A stretch of 64,000 nucleotides of DNA from Alphaproteobacteria bacterium. GTDB lineage: Bacteria > Pseudomonadota > Alphaproteobacteria > Oceanibaculales > Oceanibaculaceae. The stretch spans positions 293,802 through 357,801 of the forward strand of contig JAHJHR010000011.1 in NCBI GenBank assembly GCA_018823745.1, given 5' to 3'. A program made the translations under genes and the position numbers. Positions 61,109-64,000 of this stretch are shown here, one piece after another. The notes beneath the pieces were generated by a model. That model was not told the DNA's origin. It did not search any database and worked only from the letters and a program-made list of their open reading frames with translations. Positions within the stretch are counted from its first letter, which is position 1, and each line of letters begins with the position of its first letter.

Positions 61109-63084
61109 TCCTTCGGCTCCGCGGCCTGCGCGACCAGGTCCACAAGTTTCCAGCCTTGGTCCGTGGCGGGGCCTATCAGGATCATCGCTTCGGATTTGCG
61201 CAACGCGAGCCCCAACAGCTCGCGCGGCCTGGTCACGCCGACGAAGACGTTAGTCGCGGCGGTGAGCCTTACCCCCGTAAAGAGCTCGTCGGTAACGCCG
61301 AACGCGCGTGGAAGCACCGCAGCCAGATCGATGCACTGCTCGTCCGCGCTATTGCCTTTCCAAATCTCGCTCTCAAGGACGAGAATGCCATCAACGCTCT
61401 TACCCTTGACCGAGTGGATCGACCCCAGCCGCAACGTGAGATCGTCGAATTGAACCTGCTTCGTGGAGCGGCGCTCGGGGTCGGCAAGATCGGCCTTCTG
61501 TTCGGCGACAAAGCTGCAAAAGTCCGCGATCTCGCCCTCGGAGCCCTGAGGAGCCGGACTGAACAGTGGTAGCAACGCTTCCATAAATGCCAACCATGCC
61601 GCCTCTTCCCACACTGCAGCGCCGGCAAGCACATGGTCCCGCAACAATCGACGTACAGTGCGTGGCAACCCGAGGTCGCGATGCGCCAGCGCCGCCCAGA
61701 CATTGTGCGCGGTGATCGGACGATCATTCGCCGCTTTCCAACCATGGGCCTGCGCCAGTCCCGACACCCCCGCGGCGAGCATCTCACTGACCTCTGCGGG
61801 CGGTCGCGCCGCGGCATAGTGCACGGCAGCCTTCTGAAGCTGCGGGCAAAAGAGATTCGCTTTTGATCGAGACCCGCCCTCACTGCGATATGCGGGATGA
61901 TAATCGACGAGACTTTTAGGCCGCCATGCCCCTTTCTTGCCGGCCAGATTGTGGCGCGACGCGACCGCCCAAACGTCGCGCGTGCTGCAATCGCCACCCC
62001 ACAGCGCGCGTGCTTCTTCGGCGAAGGCTCCGAGAACCATACCGATCGAAGCTTCATCGAACAGGAACATCACCCGCGACGCCGGCCGTGGGCCCAGCCC
62101 GACAATGGTCTGAGCCTGGCGCGCGGTTAGCCGGCTTGCAAAACTAGCGATCTCCCCGCCGAACCGGCGGCTAGTATCGAGAGGGATGCAGTCGGCGCCC
62201 GGCGTCCAATATGTCGGTGCAGCTCCATCGTCCTCGTATAGAGTCTGATTGCTGTCCCCAAGACGCTGGAACGCCGCCCCACCTTGCTTAAACACGTGTT
62301 CCAGCAGCCGGAGCTGGTCGCCATGCGTGTCCTGCGCCTCATCAAGAATGACGAGCGGAAACCGATCGCGAAGCCGTTCGGCCAGGCCCGGGTTTTCGCG
62401 GAGCGCACGCCACGCGAGCGCAGTCATGTCGGCATAGCGATATATCCCGCTCCTGACCATCGCGGCCTTGAGCTTTGATAGCGCCTTGCCGCAATCTGTA
62501 TCAGCACCGTGCTGACCCTTTCGCCGCTGCACTATCAGGCTTTCGGGTTCTTGCCATACGTCATCGAAGGCTGGATCGAGCGTGAGATTACCAACCCATT
62601 TGGCGACAGTTGCGCTGGCCCTCTCGGCTTGCTTTCTCAGTGCCCAGAACGACGGATAGCGCCGCAACGCCTCGGCCGCAAAAGCATCGTCGTCAATCTG
62701 GCGCACGTGCCAGCCCAAGCCTCGAAGATAGGGCAAGGCGAGATACTGGTTGATGAATGCCGTGACCGTGCCGGTGAAATGAGGATAGGCCATCAGCCGC
62801 GCCGCAGTCGGATGGCTGGCGATCAAATCTTCGACCTCGGTCCGCGCCGCGTTGGTGTGCGAGATGACGCATACGCCGCGCCTGCGGGTCGTCCAATTGC
62901 GCGACAGCAGCGCGAGCTTCGCCGCCAACAGTGTCGTCTTGCCGTTGCCGGGCGCGGCCTGCACGTCACAGGGAGCGGCCTTGGCCAAGAAGTCGATCTG
63001 GCTAGGATCGGTGAAATCGCAGCCGCCCAGCTCGTCACCAAGTTCAGCAAGCAGTTCAGGCGTGAGCGGCAGGATCTCGAACAT
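61105..63084 (-). CDS. UvrD/Rep-family helicase, GajB-like
   Basis: 659 aa, SF1A helicase. Walker A is AAPGNGKTTLLAAKL (43-50 core), motif Ia VCVISHTNAARTEVED, Walker B LVILDEAQDTHGDQL, motif III RLGDSNQTLY, motif IV LDTSRRFGG, motif V IHSVKGKSVDGILVLE and motif VI NVFVGVTRPRELL. The ATG at 63084 begins MFEILPLTPELL; the ORF start at 63186 overlaps the upstream gene and is rejected. It starts 4 bases after an OLD/TOPRIM nuclease gene, the order of Gabija GajA-GajB, although the protein is longer than classical GajB. Confidence 0.88.
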   Translation of the reverse strand: MFEILPLTPELLAELGDELGGCDFTDPSQIDFLAKAAPCDVQAAPGNGKTTLLAAKLALLSRNWTTRRRGVCVISHTNAARTEVEDLIASHPTAARLMAYPHFTGTVTAFINQYLALPYLRGLGWHVRQIDDDAFAAEALRRYPSFWALRKQAERASATVAKWVGNLTLDPAFDDVWQEPESLIVQRRKGQHGADTDCGKALSKLKAAMVRSGIYRYADMTALAWRALRENPGLAERLRDRFPLVILDEAQDTHGDQLRLLEHVFKQGGAAFQRLGDSNQTLYEDDGAAPTYWTPGADCIPLDTSRRFGGEIASFASRLTARQAQTIVGLGPRPASRVMFLFDEASIGMVLGAFAEEARALWGGDCSTRDVWAVASRHNLAGKKGAWRPKSLVDYHPAYRSEGGSRSKANLFCPQLQKAAVHYAAARPPAEVSEMLAAGVSGLAQAHGWKAANDRPITAHNVWAALAHRDLGLPRTVRRLLRDHVLAGAAVWEEAAWLAFMEALLPLFSPAPQGSEGEIADFCSFVAEQKADLADPERRSTKQVQFDDLTLRLGSIHSVKGKSVDGILVLESEIWKGNSADEQCIDLAAVLPRAFGVTDELFTGVRLTAATNVFVGVTRPRELLGLALRKSEAMILIGPATDQGWKLVDLVAQAAEPKE

Positions 63085-63088
63085 TGCG

Positions 63089-64000
63089 CTAAGCCCCCGC
63101 CGCCGCGGCGCCGTCCATTCCAGCGACGCCAGCCTCTTCGTCTTCCGGATCGGCAGCGATCGCCGGTGCCCCGGGGACATAGCCACCGGTCACGTAGTCG
63201 ATCGCGCGCACCAGATAGGGCGGGAGTCGATCACGCATCTGCTCCGGCGTATCGCTGCGCTTGCGCAGTATTGCGGCGAGTTGCTCGGCGACTTCGGCTT
63301 TGGAGGCCTCCTTGTCATGGACGGGCTGGTAGATCTTGACGGCAATCTCGGTCGCAGAGAGTCTCGCCTCTTTCCAATCCGCGTAGGTCTCGCTGGCCTT
63401 CTCCACAATCTTCGCAAGCCGCTCGGGCTTACGACTGCTGGTCTTTGCGAGTTGGACTGCCTGGTGAACGCTCTCGGCAAGCTCGGGCCGGAGCGCGAGA
63501 TCGAACTCAAGAGTCCAGCTATCAGCGATGAAAGCGTCGACAGGGTCTCCGGCGTCGCGCCGCAGCGTCTTCAGCCGCGCTGCGATGTCGTCCTGGGTCA
63601 ACTCGTTCTCGGTCTTGCGGTCGCCGACAAGGTCTTTCGCTTCGGGCGGCGGGATGTCCCTGTCGGGGATCAGCGCCACGGGCACCGGGATAGCGTTCCC
63701 GGCCTTACGCTGCAGAATCCGGCTGTAACGAAACAGACCACGGTGGCCGACATTGACGATCGACACGCCGTGACGGCTGAGCGGACGGTTGAGCTTCTCG
63801 GCGATTGCCGGCAGCAACAGATGCTCACCGTCGCCCTCGACGACAATCAGCGCGCGGGCGAAGAACAGGTTGGCCTTCGTCGCGTCGAGGAACCGACGAA
63901 GGAACTCATAATCGTCCACTTCGAGCCGGGTATGGGTCGCGCCCAGCGGAAAGGCGCGGTGGCCGACGATCATTGTCATGGTCTCAAGCTCGGCGCCGGC
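63089..64000 (-). CDS. OLD-family ATP-dependent nuclease, TOPRIM part (GajA-like), 5' end beyond window
   Basis: The frame is open to the right edge; 303 C-terminal residues are visible. They contain the TOPRIM motifs: IVVEGDGEHLLLPAIAEKLN with the catalytic Glu, VNVGHRGLFRYSRIL, and the metal-binding LIPDRDIPP (DxD). The preceding FLRRFLDATKANLFFARA is the usual link from the ABC-type ATPase half, which lies outside. The tail is Ala/Asp/Glu-rich low complexity. Followed after 4 bases by the UvrD-type gene; the pair resembles Gabija or class 2 OLD systems. Confidence 0.88.
   Translation of the reverse strand, partial: AGAELETMTMIVGHRAFPLGATHTRLEVDDYEFLRRFLDATKANLFFARALIVVEGDGEHLLLPAIAEKLNRPLSRHGVSIVNVGHRGLFRYSRILQRKAGNAIPVPVALIPDRDIPPPEAKDLVGDRKTENELTQDDIAARLKTLRRDAGDPVDAFIADSWTLEFDLALRPELAESVHQAVQLAKTSSRKPERLAKIVEKASETYADWKEARLSATEIAVKIYQPVHDKEASKAEVAEQLAAILRKRSDTPEQMRDRLPPYLVRAIDYVTGGYVPGAPAIAADPEDEEAGVAGMDGAAAAGA

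Noticed and set aside
46783-64000. Second copy of the tRNA-Gln 3' end as attR inside the window
   Set aside because: I scanned for the T-arm and acceptor sequence and found none; the right end of the island must be outside.

Overview
The window is GC-rich, closely packed DNA from an alphaproteobacterium, probably a Rhodospirillales-type organism. This rests on the infC-rpmI-rplT-pheST cluster, the HutF/HutG histidine pathway, TRAP and Dpp-type transporters, the RlmE N-terminal tail, a bacterial Fe-S photolyase, and the cttcgagac/ccctgagg repeats common in this class. The genus is not determined. I saw no rRNA and no CRISPR array.

Bases 1-17900 are mostly core genome: a glycosyltransferase cut by the left edge, then thrS, infC (apparently starting at AUA), rpmI, rplT, pheS, pheT and lepA on the plus strand. 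A PhoH-like ATPase follows, with a long leader that may be a structured RNA, then TspO, an SDR oxidoreductase, a PPK2 polyphosphate kinase, and a TRAP transporter followed by an FAD oxidoreductase.

Bases 17990-25406 hold a complete histidine-degradation locus. hutI, hutH, hutG and hutU run on the minus strand joined by 4-nt overlaps; hutF and the repressor gene hutC diverge from them across two palindromic operators. Downstream lies an operon pairing a peptide-type ABC importer with a phosphonate monoester hydrolase. Next are a secreted MBL-fold hydrolase, a CMD-family/ECF41-type sigma factor pair with a recognisable ECF41 promoter, and an Fe-S (6-4) photolyase with a DUF2256 zinc-finger protein.

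Two accessory regions interrupt the core. The first (about 37.1-40.55 kb, visibly AT-richer) is a compact restriction-modification-like cassette: a C5-cytosine methyltransferase coupled to a GHKL ATPase that carries a C-terminal PD-(D/E)xK-like nuclease signature, with a small protein ahead of them. Core genes then resume (guaA, a GNAT gene, guaB, rlmE, a Ppx/GppA phosphatase, tRNA-Gln).

The second is a genomic island starting at the 3' end of tRNA-Gln(CUG) (46.78 kb) and running off the right edge. It holds a tyrosine integrase; two conjugation-gene remnants (relaxase helicase part and coupling-protein ATPase) truncated against each other; an EcoRII-type CCWGG-like restriction system with vsr and an HTH-fused methyltransferase that faces a 15-bp palindrome like the M.SsoII operator; a divergent four-gene operon around a second GHKL ATPase; and a Gabija-like OLD/TOPRIM-UvrD pair followed by a coupled third gene of unknown function. 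The last two operons are the best candidates for undescribed defence systems.
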